Positions 50,684-61,521 of a stretch of DNA of 64,000 bases are shown piece by piece. A program made the position numbers and the translations under genes. This DNA is from Trichomonas vaginalis G3. Its lineage: Eukaryota; Parabasalia; Trichomonadida; Trichomonadidae. Below the pieces are notes generated by a model. The model did not search any database. It had not been told where the DNA came from and worked only from the letters and a program-made list of their open reading frames with translations. Where the stretch lies: assembly GCF_026262505.1 (NCBI RefSeq), contig NC_067204.1:24459300-24523299 (forward strand), in the 5' to 3' direction. Numbering within the stretch: position 1 is the first letter of the stretch; every line of letters begins with the position of its first letter.

Positions 50684-51613
50684 ATAGTCTTATATAAATA
50701 TTCCGATAGCAAAAGTACTATTCATGAGATCTATTTAACCCCAGGATTCTATTTTATAGAAGCCTGGGGTGCGCAAGGAGGTCAAGGATGTTCTAACGGT
50801 GTAAAACTTACTGAATACTATGGTGGCCCCGGATCATATGTATCAGGTAAAGTGCGTTTTCCCAAAACGCAAAAACTATATCTTTATTTAGGCGGAGCCG
50901 GCGAATCTCCATCTAATTGCTCAAAAAATATTATCGCCCGAGGTGGATTTAACGGTGGTGGAGACGCTGGTAATGATTTTAATGATGATGACCAGCCAGG
51001 TGGCGGTGGCGGAGCAACTGATATTAGATTGGTTAGTAATTCGAATCTAGAATCGCTTTATAGTCGAATTCTCGTTGCTGCGGGAGGCTCTGGATCATGT
51101 TTTAATACATATGGTGCACCAGGTGGTGATTTGTATGGCTATCAGACTGTGATAACTAAAACGAAAAAATTTTATAAATCGCAAACAAATCAAACAAACG
51201 GTTTTTCTTTAGGTAATGGTGCAAAAGGAAAAGATTTTTTGTATACACCTGACTCAGGTGGAGGCGGGGGTTATTATGGCGGAAATATTGGGAATTCCTC
51301 TTTGTCAGAAACAAAACCGCATAAGTCTGTATCATCTAGCGGTTCGAGTTATATCAGCGGGTATAAATGGTGTAACTCAATGAGTAAAACAGGAGTACAT
51401 ACTAATAGTGAAATCCACTACTCTAACATTGTGTTTGAGCAGGCTGTAATGAACAACGGAAATACGAAATTTCTTAGCCCAGATGGTGTCTTGGAAGAAG
51501 GTCATAGAGGAGATGGAGCTATTAAAATAACTAGGATTTTTATATGTGCTCTTAGATGGGTAAAATACAGGGTTGATCTAAGTTTATTCCTTTTCCTTTC
51601 TATTATACCTTGA
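50684..51613 (+). pseudogene. Glycine-rich (ALK/LTK-type Gly_rich) surface-protein fragment
   Basis: The open frame from 50684 has no ATG before the conserved domain: TPGFYFIEAWGAQGGQG, then GGGGGATDIRLVSN, SRILVAAGGSGS, PDSGGGGGYYGGNIG and HRGDGAIKIT. This set is typical of the Gly_rich extracellular domain found in ALK/LTK receptors and in expanded trichomonad surface proteins. The upstream TAA (50681) and the lack of start and signal peptide indicate 5' loss. After GDGAIKIT the last 23 residues (hydrophobic, LSLFLFLSIIP) may be a real anchor or read-through. A GTG start at 50852 would fall inside the domain and is unlikely. Confidence 0.65.
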
Positions 51614-53142
51614 ATATAAATCGCTTTTTAAAAAGTGTTAAAATTTGAGTTGCGAAGCAAAATTTTTTTCAAATGAGGTAGTATATTAAGGGTGCACACG
51701 AGAGGATCATGTAAACTTCAGAATTTAGAACCTTATTTTTAGGCATTATCTTGGCTACCTATTTAGGCTCGAAAAGCAAAAAATATCAAAAAATACAACT
51801 TGACTCCATTATGACCCTTTCATGGAGGTAGTTTTTATCCGCTAGTATTTTCCCTTTGAATCTCTTTACAATTCGAAATCAAATTCAAATCTCAGTAGAA
51901 GAAAGGAAGAATCGACTTACTACGGTTGTAATACGAATAAATACATATATTTAATTATTTTTATTTACATAATAATTGTTTGAAGCTCATATTCCATCAA
52001 ATTTTTAAATAAAAACATTAAAATGTTGAAAATGTTCATATATTTTAATAGGGTTTTGGCACTTTATTGAGGAATTACTACATACATAGTCGAACTGAAC
52101 TTGATATTTTGAAATTTAAATTATTTATCAAAATTAAAATTTAACTTGAAATTTATAATTATTTAGTCATATTTTGCATAATTCTAAGTAGATTTTGTAA
52201 AAAATCAAGAAAGAAAAAATTTAACGTGCTTTATTTTTTCTTTTTTATAATAATACATATTATTATATAATTAACATATTCATAATGTTTCACCCTTTCA
52301 AAAATATAATCCTCCTCCTCTCAAATAAACGTACATACGGGTGGCCTCTTTTTTCAAAAAATTAAAATTTGAAATTTTGGGCTCAAATATTAGAGATTTT
52401 TTCAACCTTCAACGATATATGTTGTCTATATCAGACCTCCTTTCTTTTTGATACTTAACATTGTTCCTAAATCTTAGCCGTTAAGGCTGTTCTGAAAATA
52501 TTTTTTTTCGAAAAAATTCGAAAAAAATTCTTAAAATTCAAAAATCCCTTAATTCCTGAGGATTTTGGAAAAAAGTTTTTACATGAACATGTGTATATTA
52601 TATGAAGTATATTGATAAAGTAAAAATCAAATTTTATTGCATATTCATCGAGAAAATAAACTAACGAATCCCTCAAAATTGAGAGGGTAATCCTCCTCCT
52701 CTCAAATAAACGTACATACGGGTGCACCCTTAAATCTTGAAGGAAAATGGAAATATCTCGAAATGTTCAAGAATTGAGGCATTTTTATACCCCACTTAGA
52801 TCTTGGCTAGCATCAAATAGTTATATGAGTTTTCGTACTTGATCTAAAATAGGATAAGAGCCAAGCGATTCAAGTTTTTTAATTGGCATTTCAGGTCCAA
52901 ATTCTAATGCAATTTGAAGATGTGTTTTTCCTTCTTTAACTTTTTACTTTTATTGATTTTGTCTGGAAAAAGATTAGAATCTGTGAGTTCATGTATTCTT
53001 CCTCAAAACTAAGGAGCATGTGCCTCCAGATGATTGAATTTCCATCAACTCTCTGAAAAATTAAAGATTCAATCAATTTTAAAAATAAAAAATGAGAAAA
53101 TCAAAAAGAACTTTGATACTACCATCATATTCTGCTCCATTA
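51614..53142. other. Intergenic with candidate TTAA element and a duplicated motif
   Basis: AT-rich. Besides the inverted ends at 51686 and 52731 it has a direct repeat, taatcctcctcctctcaaat then aaacgtacatacgggtg, at about 52305-52342 and 52686-52723. No gene is credible; the frame at 52467-52727 runs through this repeat. Confidence 0.5.
51686..52731. mobile_element. Candidate TTAA-bounded element, 1,046 bp
   Basis: ttaagggtgcacacg at 51686 is mirrored at 52717-52731, whose reverse complement is ttaagggtgcacccg. Both ends read TTAA and share TTAAGGGTG with the 28997-29217 element. A subterminal copy of the right end lies at about 52305-52342. There is no transposase. The terminal match is only 15 bases, so confidence is modest. 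Confidence 0.45.
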
Positions 53143-53144
53143 TA

Positions 53145-54449
53145 TAGGGTGTCCAAAGGTGTGTTTAGCACAAACCTGAATACTGCGAATAGAAATAAAC
53201 AAGTTACATATATATAAAGTTTATTTAAATATAATCACCATTGGATTCAATCACGCGTTCGCAGCGATCGATCCAGGCTTGAAAGACACGCTTTAAATCA
53301 TCATGAGAAAATTGCTCAAATTGCTCTCTTACAAAATTTTCAAGATCATCTGGACTCGCGAATTCGCGTCCTTCAGCTCTCTTTTTTAGCGTGCCGAATA
53401 AATAAAAGTCAGAGGGTGCAATATCAGGTGAATAAATTGGGTTTGGAACAACTTTGACATTGTTTTCCAACAAGTAATTCATTACCTTATGACTTTTGTG
53501 AACTCTTGAATTATCAAAATGAATTGCAAACTTTTGTTTTTGTTGTTTGGATTTCTCAAACTCATCAGAATTGATAATTTGAGTAAGAACATTGTCAATT
53601 AGATACTGAGCATTCATCGTATTAGGTTTTTGAAGAATATCAATTGCGATGATGCCATTCACGCCCCAAAAAACCGACAACATCATCATTGGTGTGTCAA
53701 TTTTTTTCTTCGGGAATGTTTGCGGATTTTCATCCTTCGGGATCCACATGATTTTGGCTTCTGTTGCATATTGAAACCAAGACTCGTCCCCTGTTACTAA
53801 AAAGCGAAACTTCTTGGATTGATACGCACCCAATATAGAGAGGAGCTCTTTCGAAGATTGGACTCTAGATTTTTTTTTGAACTGAATTAAGGTTGTGCGG
53901 AACCCAACGTGTATACGCTAGTTTGTAGTTCAAATAATTGTGCAGATAATAACTGACTGTTGTACGTGGTATCTTTGTCATCTCCTTTATCCTTCTGAGT
54001 GATGCTCTTGGGTCTTCATCTAGCGCTTGAAGAATTGCTTTGATTTTTCTTTGATCCGGCGATTTTTTGTCAATTTTTATGATGGGCGCCTTTTTGTTCA
54101 TGAAGTGATACATCCTAACATGATACGTTACAGTGGAATAGCTAGGAGCATCCATACCGAAGCATTTTACCAATGTCTCGTAGATTTTTTTACAGTCTTT
54201 GCATTTTTTTGCAAGAGCGAGGATGTTTTCTTTATGATTCATTAAAAAAATGAAAAAAATCCCGCCAAAATTTCCCGCGAAACCGCCTCTTGTCTCAAAA
54301 TTCATTTTATATCCCGGCATGACGCCAAAATACAACATACTCATCATATACATATATTCATATTTTTTATTATATATTTATAATCAGCATATATCTCCTT
54401 TAATAGTCTCATATAGAGCGCTGTGCTAAACGCACCTTTGGACACCCTA
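53145..54449 (-). mobile_element. Mariner (Tc1/mariner, DD34D) transposon
   Basis: Terminal inverted repeats: left tagggtgtccaaaggtgtgt then ttagcaca (53145 on), right mirrored with one difference (gtgcgttt for gtgtgttt) ending at 54449. The flanking TA is the expected target duplication. The element is about 1.3 kb and carries one transposase gene on the minus strand, broken by a frameshift. Size, TA target and DD34D catalytic spacing fit mariner elements reported in T. vaginalis. Confidence 0.92.
53225..54242 (-). pseudogene. Mariner transposase, one frameshift
   Basis: Starts at ATG 54242 (MNHKENILALAKKCKDC). The N-terminal half has two helix-turn-helix DNA-binding domains (RASLRRIKEMTKIPRTTVSYY). 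The catalytic half has the first Asp in VTGDESWFQ, the second in IHFDNSRVH and the third in YSPDIAPSDFYLFG, with 34 residues between the second and third (DD34D). The frame breaks in an A9 run (53870-53878): one A too many leads to a TAG at 53865, and removing it joins the halves. The gene is otherwise complete to the stop at 53225, so the copy is probably young. A sequencing error in the homopolymer is possible. Confidence 0.88.
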
Positions 54450-54451
54450 TA

Positions 54452-56084
54452 TTAGAGAAATATATAATTTCAATACTTTTGTCTGTTATTGAGACTTTTA
54501 ATCGAGAATGGGATGCAATTTTCCATCATTAACGTGTTTTTACTCAGTAACAGTATTTTTCCTTGGTATTAGTATACAAAAACTTTAGTTATAAACTATA
54601 CAAGTCGATTGGATTGTTTAACAGTAAATATAGGTATTACATTCTTCTTGAAGATTTTAAATTATTTGATATAAGTAGAAAACTTAAGAGAAAAATGTAC
54701 TTAATAGACTTATGTAGGTGGGCATTCATTAAGTCTAGTAAATATTGCCACAATAAAAATTTGATGTCCAAGAATAAGTTTCAAACCGAGATTTGAGAGT
54801 TCTTAATTACTCTTCTATAAAGAATTTTAGGTTCTTGAGTAAATAATATAGAATAGTTTGATGGGATAAGCTTTCGTGTAATTCTTCAAAAAAATATTTA
54901 AAAATAAGGGTTTCGTTTTGCTAAAATTGTCACTTTTATAGCATATTTGTTTTTGGATGTTTTGCGAAACCAAAAAAAAATATGATATACAATGTGTGTG
55001 TAAAGAAAATACTTTATTTACTAGTTAAAAAATCATTTGGTATTGATCAAGTTATTTTTTCTGGATAAGATATTATATGGATAATTGGATAGAAAATACA
55101 ATTATATAATCTTGTACCTGGTTTAATTAAGCTAATTGTCATCAGAAACTTGTAATTTTTATGAATTTCAGATTTTCTTTTCATTACTGCTTTTCTTAAT
55201 AGGTCAAGTTCTTATTTACGTTATAAAGTATGATATTTACAAATATCAAGTTATCATGTTTTTTGAGAAATTATGAGAAACAAACAAAAATGAAAAAGAT
55301 AGGAATAGCAATGAATAGTGATGTGGGTATAGAAAATGTAAGAGATATGAATGCAAAGCAATCAGTATTTAGGATATTGACCATAGATTTCGAAAAAAAA
55401 ATGCTGCATATTGAGCGAAAACTATGATTATATTATAAGGCTGTCATTTAAAGCATAATGAAACTATTCCCTTTTCATTTTAATCGAATAAGATAGTAAA
55501 GATTTTTGAATTAGCTAGAAACTGATGAGATGTTTTCACAAATCAGATTTTTAATCTCTATAATGCATAATTCACTCAATATCTCAATTTTGATATTGCG
55601 AGATATTTTTGCTATCGGTTTCGCAATTTTGACACAATAGCAAGAGGGTTCTATAAGCATTATTATCAACGTAGAATCTGAATATCATATCAGAAAATGT
55701 CGCAAATCTGACATTTACCCGACCAAATAGCAAAAATAATTGAATACTTTTCGCAAAAACTTGAAAAATCGATAAAAATATGAAATATAGATATTAAAGA
55801 GACTTTTTATATAATATTCATAAAGATTTTCCAAAAATATGATACCGCAAAATTAAAAAAGTGACGTCTTGAGTGGAGTCAAAGGTCGAAATTGCTAGCT
55901 AAATGTTTTTTTAGCGAAATTGTGTATTGTACGTTTTTTCGCAAAACGAAACCCTTATTAAAAATGAGGTAATAACTTAGTCAATTCAATATTAGCAACA
56001 TGACTGTAGCTTGATGTTATCGGAAAACCGATAGATTTCTATCTCCTGACATATAAATTTTTCTATCGTCTGATTTTATATTGT
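54452..56084. other. Intergenic with candidate TA-bounded MITE
   Basis: AT-rich. Frames at 54563-54796 and 55230-55427 have no recognisable domains. The inverted pair at 54903/55959 is listed separately. Confidence 0.5.
54903..55959. mobile_element. Candidate 1-kb MITE with TA ends
   Basis: aataagggtttcgttttgc (54903-54921) is exactly mirrored at 55941-55959. Taking TA as target, the terminal repeat would be agggtttcgttttgc, and TA flanks both ends. No coding sequence lies inside. A Tc1/mariner-like non-autonomous element is the simplest reading. Confidence 0.5.
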
Positions 56085-56089
56085 TCATT
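56085..56089 (+). promoter_or_regulatory. Initiator-like TCATT
   Basis: TCATT with A(+1) at 56087, eleven bases before ATG 56098; a second candidate (TCATC) sits at 56093. It fits the trichomonad initiator TCA(+1)Y(T/A). Confidence 0.45.
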
Positions 56090-56097
56090 TTTTCATC

Positions 56098-56985
56098 ATG
56101 ATGAATCAAATGCTTGGGAATTTGAGAATTCGTGGCATTAAGCTCAACGACAAGGAAGTCAATCCAGCCGTAGAGAGTATCCAAAAGGTTTTCATCCAAA
56201 TGTCCTCTATGGCAAACAACAGAAACAAATATGCCGACGAAGTTGATACATATGCCAAGACAATCTACAAACTTGTTCGTGCCTGGGCAACAGAATTTGC
56301 ACCAGACTTCAAGAAATACAGTGTCACATATCGTACAATCGCCAAACTCAATCGTGAACTTGCTAAGCAAGAAATTCGTGTTGCAAATGACATCAGAGAT
56401 TGCTATGAGAGATTCCTTGCTGTTGACAAGTTTGCTACAATCTATAACGACGTCTCAGATAAGTACCAGTCTGCTTGCGACAAGGTAATTGATGAAATGG
56501 GTAAAGATTTATACGAACAGAGACAACCAAAGTACGAACAGAAGAAGGAATCTCTTCAGGCTAACATCGCCAAAGCTAAGGCTAACAAGAAGGCTCTCCT
56601 TGAAGACAAGAAGAGAGCTCTTCAAGATTTCATCAACGCTCGTGAGCAATACAACATATTCAAAGTTAGAAGACTTCACCACGCATTCACCTTTTACAGC
56701 CGTATCCTTAAAGAATACGCCGATAAGGAAGAAAAATTATACATGCAAGCCGTCGACATTTTGAAGGGCCTCCAGAGGAACAACGCCCCTCAGGAACTTC
56801 AGGATGCCCTCGACGATGCTCCACAGCCAATCGATAATTCTGAAATTCAGGCTGCTTTAGAGGAAATCCCTCAAGATGCTGACAATGATGCCATTCCTCC
56901 ACCACAGGAAATCGAGGAAAATACAGAAACACCATATCGTGAAGATGATGGTAAACAAAACAACGAAATTGTTGAAGAGATTTAA
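56098..56985 (+). CDS. BAR-like coiled-coil protein
   Basis: 295 residues. Residues about 15-230 are almost wholly helical, with a long charged coiled coil (YEQKKESLQANIAKAKANKK, then KKRALQDFINAREQYN). The three-helix arrangement is similar to BAR/FAM92-type membrane-curving domains (early SIQKVFIQMSSMANNRNKYADE, central YERFLAVDKFATIYNDVSDK, late HAFTFYSRILKEYADKEEKLY). Residues 235-295 are an acidic Pro/Asn-rich tail. There is no membrane segment. The BAR assignment rests on helical pattern only. The gene is intact and GC-richer than its flanks. Confidence 0.5.
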   Translation: MMNQMLGNLRIRGIKLNDKEVNPAVESIQKVFIQMSSMANNRNKYADEVDTYAKTIYKLVRAWATEFAPDFKKYSVTYRTIAKLNRELAKQEIRVANDIRDCYERFLAVDKFATIYNDVSDKYQSACDKVIDEMGKDLYEQRQPKYEQKKESLQANIAKAKANKKALLEDKKRALQDFINAREQYNIFKVRRLHHAFTFYSRILKEYADKEEKLYMQAVDILKGLQRNNAPQELQDALDDAPQPIDNSEIQAALEEIPQDADNDAIPPPQEIEENTETPYREDDGKQNNEIVEEI

Positions 56986-57535
56986 TCTTATAAAAAAATC
57001 TTAAATTCTTTTCTTTTCTCAAAATACTTATTCTAAATAAATTATCGTTTTTAGTACCGATCGATGAATTTTCTCATTAAATAAATAGTTATGAATATTA
57101 TCTGCATAAAATCCTTAGTTTAATCATGTATTATTGCGAAAAATTACACAAAATATCTTTCTGTTGAAATGGTTACAAGTTGATTTGATTATTTCAACAA
57201 TGTGTGAATATTTTTGAAAAATATTTCATAATTTTCATAAATTCCCCAATGGTTTCCTGATCGTTATAATCTGTAAATCAGTCTGATTGATGTTGCTTAT
57301 TCTGAAATGCACTAATATGTTTATTTGGCTAATAACACTCGAACAAGCTTATAAAAAAATAAACAAATGAGAGCTCTAATACCTCACAATCTGAGGGTTA
57401 ATAGCCAAAGTGCTGTAGAATAGTAGACTCTAAAATCACAAGCATGATAGGGTTTCTCGAACTTGATAAACATAAGTAGCGCTTATATTCATCCTTTGAG
57501 GAAATTCCCCTAAAAAATTCTTTTTTTTTTATTCA
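56986..57535. other. Intergenic
   Basis: AT-rich, no feature seen apart from a T-rich run directly before the ATG at 57536. Confidence 0.5.
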
Positions 57536-57817
57536 ATGTCATCAAGGAGAAAAAGAATACGTTCAACTATAGATGAATCAGAATTCAGCAAAGACCAATC
57601 AGCGTCACAATTAATATCATCTACTACAACTCATCCTCATGAAAATGCTGAGAAGAAAAATATTATTTTGCCGCCAGAACAGCAGCAGTTCAGGATGGCG
57701 TTGCAACAGCAAGAAGAAGATGGTGATGGAGCAAATCAGCAAGCAGGTCAGCAAAATACAGCTCAACCAAGTATTGAAGAATTAATTAGGCTCGCTGCAG
57801 CCCCACCAGGTGTTTAA
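57536..57817 (+). CDS. Small Gln-rich basic/acidic protein, unrecognised
   Basis: 93 residues. The N terminus is basic (MSSRRKRIRS), the middle Ser/Thr-rich and the end Gln-rich with SIEELIRLAAAPPGV. There is no membrane segment. The basic start suggests nuclear targeting. It lies 118 bases upstream of the RRM gene on the same strand. No family was recognised; being short and low-complexity it could be spurious, but codon use looks coding. Confidence 0.5.
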   Translation: MSSRRKRIRSTIDESEFSKDQSASQLISSTTTHPHENAEKKNIILPPEQQQFRMALQQQEEDGDGANQQAGQQNTAQPSIEELIRLAAAPPGV

Positions 57818-57935
57818 TTAAATGTACAATAATTACTTGTAATTTTTATGATTAAATCTTGAATGTTGAAATCTTTTTTTTACTTATATTTATTTTAGGG
57901 GGGTGCTTTGAAATATTTTGGGGATTTTTATAAAT

Positions 57936-58367
57936 ATGACAGACAGATCCGAAGACAATTCATCAAGCAGGCGCGGTGGTAAAATCGTTCCTTCCATTGA
58001 CCCTAGAGATGATTTGATATTAGCAAAAAAGAATTTCAAGTTATATGTAGGAAATTTAAGATATAATCTTTCGGAAGAGGACATTAGACAAGTTTTTGCC
58101 CCATATGGAAAAGTTGTATCTGTTATCATTCCACTTCAGCGTTCCGGTGTACGTCCAGGTTTCGCTTATATTCTCATGGCAAAAGAATCAGAAGGCAGAG
58201 CTGCAATTGAAGCATTAAATGGATTAGAATTTAGAGGACGTCAACTTAAGGTTGAAGAATTTAAAGAAGCTTCAGAGCGTCCCCCTCGTAGAGATGATTA
58301 TAGGCAATCAAATGGACAATTTGATGGCCAGCCTAGACTGGAAGATGACAGAAATTTAGATCACTAG
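57936..58367 (+). CDS. Single-RRM RNA-binding protein
   Basis: 143 residues from ATG 57936 (MTDRSEDNSSSRRGG); the upstream TTG is ignored. One RRM at about 33-112: RNP2 KLYVGNL, LSEEDIRQVFAPYGKV, RNP1 RPGFAYILM (consensus aromatic positions present) and AAIEALNGLEFRGRQLKVEEF. The flanks are short and charged. It would bind RNA in the nucleus or cytoplasm; the general form resembles small splicing or RNA-chaperone RRM proteins. It is convergent with the TRAP-gamma gene. Confidence 0.88.
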   Translation: MTDRSEDNSSSRRGGKIVPSIDPRDDLILAKKNFKLYVGNLRYNLSEEDIRQVFAPYGKVVSVIIPLQRSGVRPGFAYILMAKESEGRAAIEALNGLEFRGRQLKVEEFKEASERPPRRDDYRQSNGQFDGQPRLEDDRNLDH

Positions 58368-58815
58368 ATATAACTTTTATTTTACAAGAAAAATCAAAAA
58401 GAAAAAAAACGAAATAATATTATCCGATTTTTTTATTATCAAGACCAGATTCTAAGAGAAATGGTATTACTTCTCAATGGTCTCTAAATTGTTAATGAAA
58501 TAATAAATAGAAGTTAAAATATTTTAAAAAAAATGAAAAGAATTATGATTTTTCATTACTTTTTATTGAATTATTTGAGCATACTGTTCATGGTGTGCAA
58601 ATATATTCTATAGTTATAGGGATAAAAGAAGATTTCTAATGAGGCGAAATATAAAAATTTCGAAAATCAGAGATTTCGCATTTGAATATTAATTACTGGT
58701 ATTAGGTCAATGATTTGAATTATCTAATTTTGACTTTCAAAAAAATATGATATGAAGTATGGGTATTTTGTAGGGTAAAAGGTTGTATAAAGTGTAATTT
58801 CAGATAAGGTTATGT
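58368..58815. other. Intergenic between convergent genes
   Basis: AT-rich; no feature seen. Confidence 0.55.
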
Positions 58816-59259
58816 TTAGATTTGAAGGGTGGAAAACCAAGCTGGGATTCCGACGGAGATGATCTGTGTTAAGACAAGTCCGTAAGCTGGCTTGAGTCCT
58901 GGGAAGAGAACACTAGCGCAGAAGACAAGCAAGAAAATGTAGAAAGCATTATTGTAGAAAAGAGAGAAGAAAAGTGGGGAACCGTTCATCTTCTTTTGCA
59001 TACGGCACCATTTGGCAACATTACTGTAGGCAATTGTAAGGCAGACAACTCCGATTGCATATGATACAGCGAGGTAAATCTTATCAGCGAGAAGATTGCA
59101 GCCGCCAACTGTGAGATATAACAAAATTGTCAAGCATGCGGAAACGAGGCCAAATGGGATATACTTAAGCTGAAATCCTCTGGTATCAGCCTTTTTAACT
59201 TGAGATGTTCTCAAGAATTCCATTTGCTGTTCCTCGGTGTCGTGGCCAGAATTGGACAT
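58816..59259 (-). CDS. SSR3: Translocon-associated protein gamma (TRAP-gamma/SSR3)
   Basis: 147 residues with four hydrophobic helices (about 31-55, 58-80, 98-117, 122-145) and no signal peptide. The last third (FFSLFYNNAFYIFLLVF, then STLQI near the end) and the YSNVAKW stretch after helix 2 match TRAP-gamma. TRAP associates with the Sec61 channel of the ER and helps insert signal peptides. The protein is shorter than animal TRAP-gamma because the charged loop after helix 2 is reduced. It is divergent from the ubiquilin-like gene, with 209 bases between starts. Confidence 0.78.
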   Translation of the reverse strand: MSNSGHDTEEQQMEFLRTSQVKKADTRGFQLKYIPFGLVSACLTILLYLTVGGCNLLADKIYLAVSYAIGVVCLTIAYSNVAKWCRMQKKMNGSPLFFSLFYNNAFYIFLLVFCASVLFPGLKPAYGLVLTQIISVGIPAWFSTLQI

Positions 59260-59468
59260 TTATCGATTTGTCAAAATAATCGTCAAATTTCGGGCTCACT
59301 TTTCACATGTGATTTCTTGCATTTCAGTTCATCGCATTGTGATTATTATAAATGACTTAAGATTTCTGGGAAATTTTCATCTCATTTCTGGAAATCTGTT
59401 GAATTTTTGATTTTGACACTTTTACGTCATTAAAGTACGATAAAAACCTCCGAGGCTTGATCCAGTAA

Positions 59469-60287
59469 ATGAAATTCTCTATTTCCATTCCAAACGATGA
59501 AAAGTTTGAAGTGGAAGTTAATGATACTGGTTCAATTTCTGATCTCAAAAAGGCCATTGCTGCAGTAAAAGGTATTCCCTCAAAAGATATCAGAGTATTT
59601 GACCCAACAAACAAAATTGCTAAAAACAGCCAAAAATTATTGGCCCTCGGATTTCAAAATGGCGATTCAGTACAAGCACTTGTTGTTAAAACTGAACAAA
59701 CCGAGCAAACTTTAGATCATAAGAAAGTTTTCAATGCATTTGTCAAGAAAATTCAAGATCAAAGCGGAAGTGAAGATACGCAAACTGAAATTATTATGCT
59801 TATCGAAAATCCAAAGGTTCAAGAAACATTTGAAGCTTTATCCTGCGATCCAAAGTACTTCAGACAGTTAGTTGATGAGAATCCTATATTGCAGAAGAAC
59901 CCCGCATATGAACAATGCTTAATTGAAACATTTGAAATGCTCGGTGCCCAATGTGCTCCAAAATCCGAAGCAGTTACAATTGAGAACGTATGTAAGACAT
60001 TCGGAATTAAATACGACGATGATCTCAAAGAAAAATTAAAAGACCCTGAAATTGCTCAAGCATTTGAAGACATTTTAGACGGAGTAAAGCTTGTTGGAGG
60101 TCTCAACGTACTCAGTTTACCACCACCAAAGCATGTAAAGCTTTCTCTTCAGAAAATCTTCGAACCTGAGTTAAATCAATTTCATGCAATGGGATTCTTC
60201 GATGACCAGAAGATTCTCAGGTGTTTACAGAAGGCTGGAGGAGATATAAGTGCAGCCGTTGAATTTTTGTATGCTAATGTTGATTAA
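59469..60287 (+). CDS. Ubiquilin/Dsk2-like ubiquitin-receptor protein
   Basis: 272 residues. N-terminal ubiquitin-like domain (1-75: MKFSISIPNDEKFEVEVND, KIAKNSQKLLALGFQNGD). The middle has two STI1-like helical segments (NPKVQETFEAL, NPAYEQCLIETFEMLG; DPEIAQAFEDILDG). The C-terminal UBA domain (about 230-272) has QFHAMGFFDDQKILRCLQKAGGDISAAVEFLY, cited here by its AMGFFD and GGDISAAVEFLY motifs. UBL plus STI1 plus UBA is the ubiquilin/Dsk2 architecture, which carries ubiquitylated proteins to the proteasome. It is about half the length of human ubiquilins because the central linker is short. Confidence 0.85.
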   Translation: MKFSISIPNDEKFEVEVNDTGSISDLKKAIAAVKGIPSKDIRVFDPTNKIAKNSQKLLALGFQNGDSVQALVVKTEQTEQTLDHKKVFNAFVKKIQDQSGSEDTQTEIIMLIENPKVQETFEALSCDPKYFRQLVDENPILQKNPAYEQCLIETFEMLGAQCAPKSEAVTIENVCKTFGIKYDDDLKEKLKDPEIAQAFEDILDGVKLVGGLNVLSLPPPKHVKLSLQKIFEPELNQFHAMGFFDDQKILRCLQKAGGDISAAVEFLYANVD

Positions 60288-60879
60288 AATATATAATATT
60301 TATTTGAATAAATGTTTAATATATGAAATACTCTACTAAGACCAAATATTAACAAAAGTATGGATCTTCTTAAAAAATATTATGATTGGAAACAAAATTT
60401 CAAATTCTCATAATATTTTCATGTGTTATACTTAAAATTTTAAAGTCCAAGATAGTTTCTTCAATTTCTAACTGATAAATTTGAATAATGGTGCAATAAA
60501 AAAGATTGATATGAAAATTAAGAAATTGGTTGGGTCCTGTAAGAAAGATTCTAACTAAAGTCGATCGTTTGACTTCTTTACGGAATTTTCTGTTTGAATT
60601 TCTGCTGATACCATGGATTCTTTAATTTTCTGCCTCAAGCTCTTCAAAGTCACTAAAAACACGTTCAACTGGTGGGCTTAGTTTATTTTCTATATTTTTC
60701 TCGTCATAGTTAAGTCTGTTTCAACCAGAGGAAAAGAAAATTTGAGGATCCATTATGAATTTTGTTGAATTTTTGGTTTCCAACCTGATTAATGTCTTCA
60801 ATGTCAAGCTACTTGAGATCTATTCAAGAGATGAGATCAAAAGCATGTGAATTGGTTTAAGATAAAGGAATCTTTTAGC
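60288..60879. other. Intergenic
   Basis: No gene seen. AT-rich, with the presumed 3' end of the ubiquilin-like gene at its left. Confidence 0.5.
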
Positions 60880-61521
60880 TCAAGAACAAATGAATAAGTA
60901 TGACATTAATACAAACGTTAAAGAATTGTAAAATGAGCAAATGCATGAATATTTAGCAAAATCACAATATGATTCTCTAATTGCGCTCCAAAGACAAACT
61001 TGTTTAGTTTTGACTTGATCACTAGCAGGGACTCCTTTATCGTCATACATTTCAGGAAAATTACATAACATTCCAACACTATACCACCAAGTATTGTTTC
61101 CTGGATTTCCATCAAGATACGTGGTAGGTACACGCTTAATGGCTTCTGGTAATGTAGTCTTTACAAGGCCTCCCCAGCCTTTCATTGGTGATTCAGTAAT
61201 TTTTGGATGAAACCCGGTTGCTTGATATTTACGTTCGACTTCTGGTTCTTCTGTAGGTGATAAAGTCTGTTTCTATGCATTTATAAGTTGTAATTTGGGG
61301 TACTCGAGAATGTAGTGTCGAAAGTTGTCTTTCATCAAGTACTTTGTATTGTTGAGATCGTACAGTATGGAAAACTTCCCATCCTTGTCGGAATTTTTTG
61401 CTTCTGCAGTATCGGTGAAACATTTTGAAATCGAAAAGTTGTGTTCAAAAACGAGTTGGTATAATTTATAATTAAACATCGCATACACACCAGTATTTGT
61501 GTATCTTCGATTAAGAATCAT
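60880..61521 (-). pseudogene. Relic of an extracellular-protein gene with an in-frame TAG
   Basis: From ATG 61521 an 82-codon frame (MILNRRYTNTGVYAMFNYKL ... YPKLQLINA) ends at TAG (61275-61273), and the same frame continues to 60880 with KQTLSPTEEPEVE, MKGWGGLVKTTLPEAI, DGNPGNNTWWYSVG and TKQVCLWSAI. The GGL...DG...WWY/WYY-IG pattern suggests a secreted, perhaps carbohydrate-binding, domain, but no family is claimed. A TGA lies directly upstream of the ATG and no signal peptide is present, so the 5' end is probably lost. The C-terminal SLTFVLMSYLFICS may be out-of-family read-through. Confidence 0.45.
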
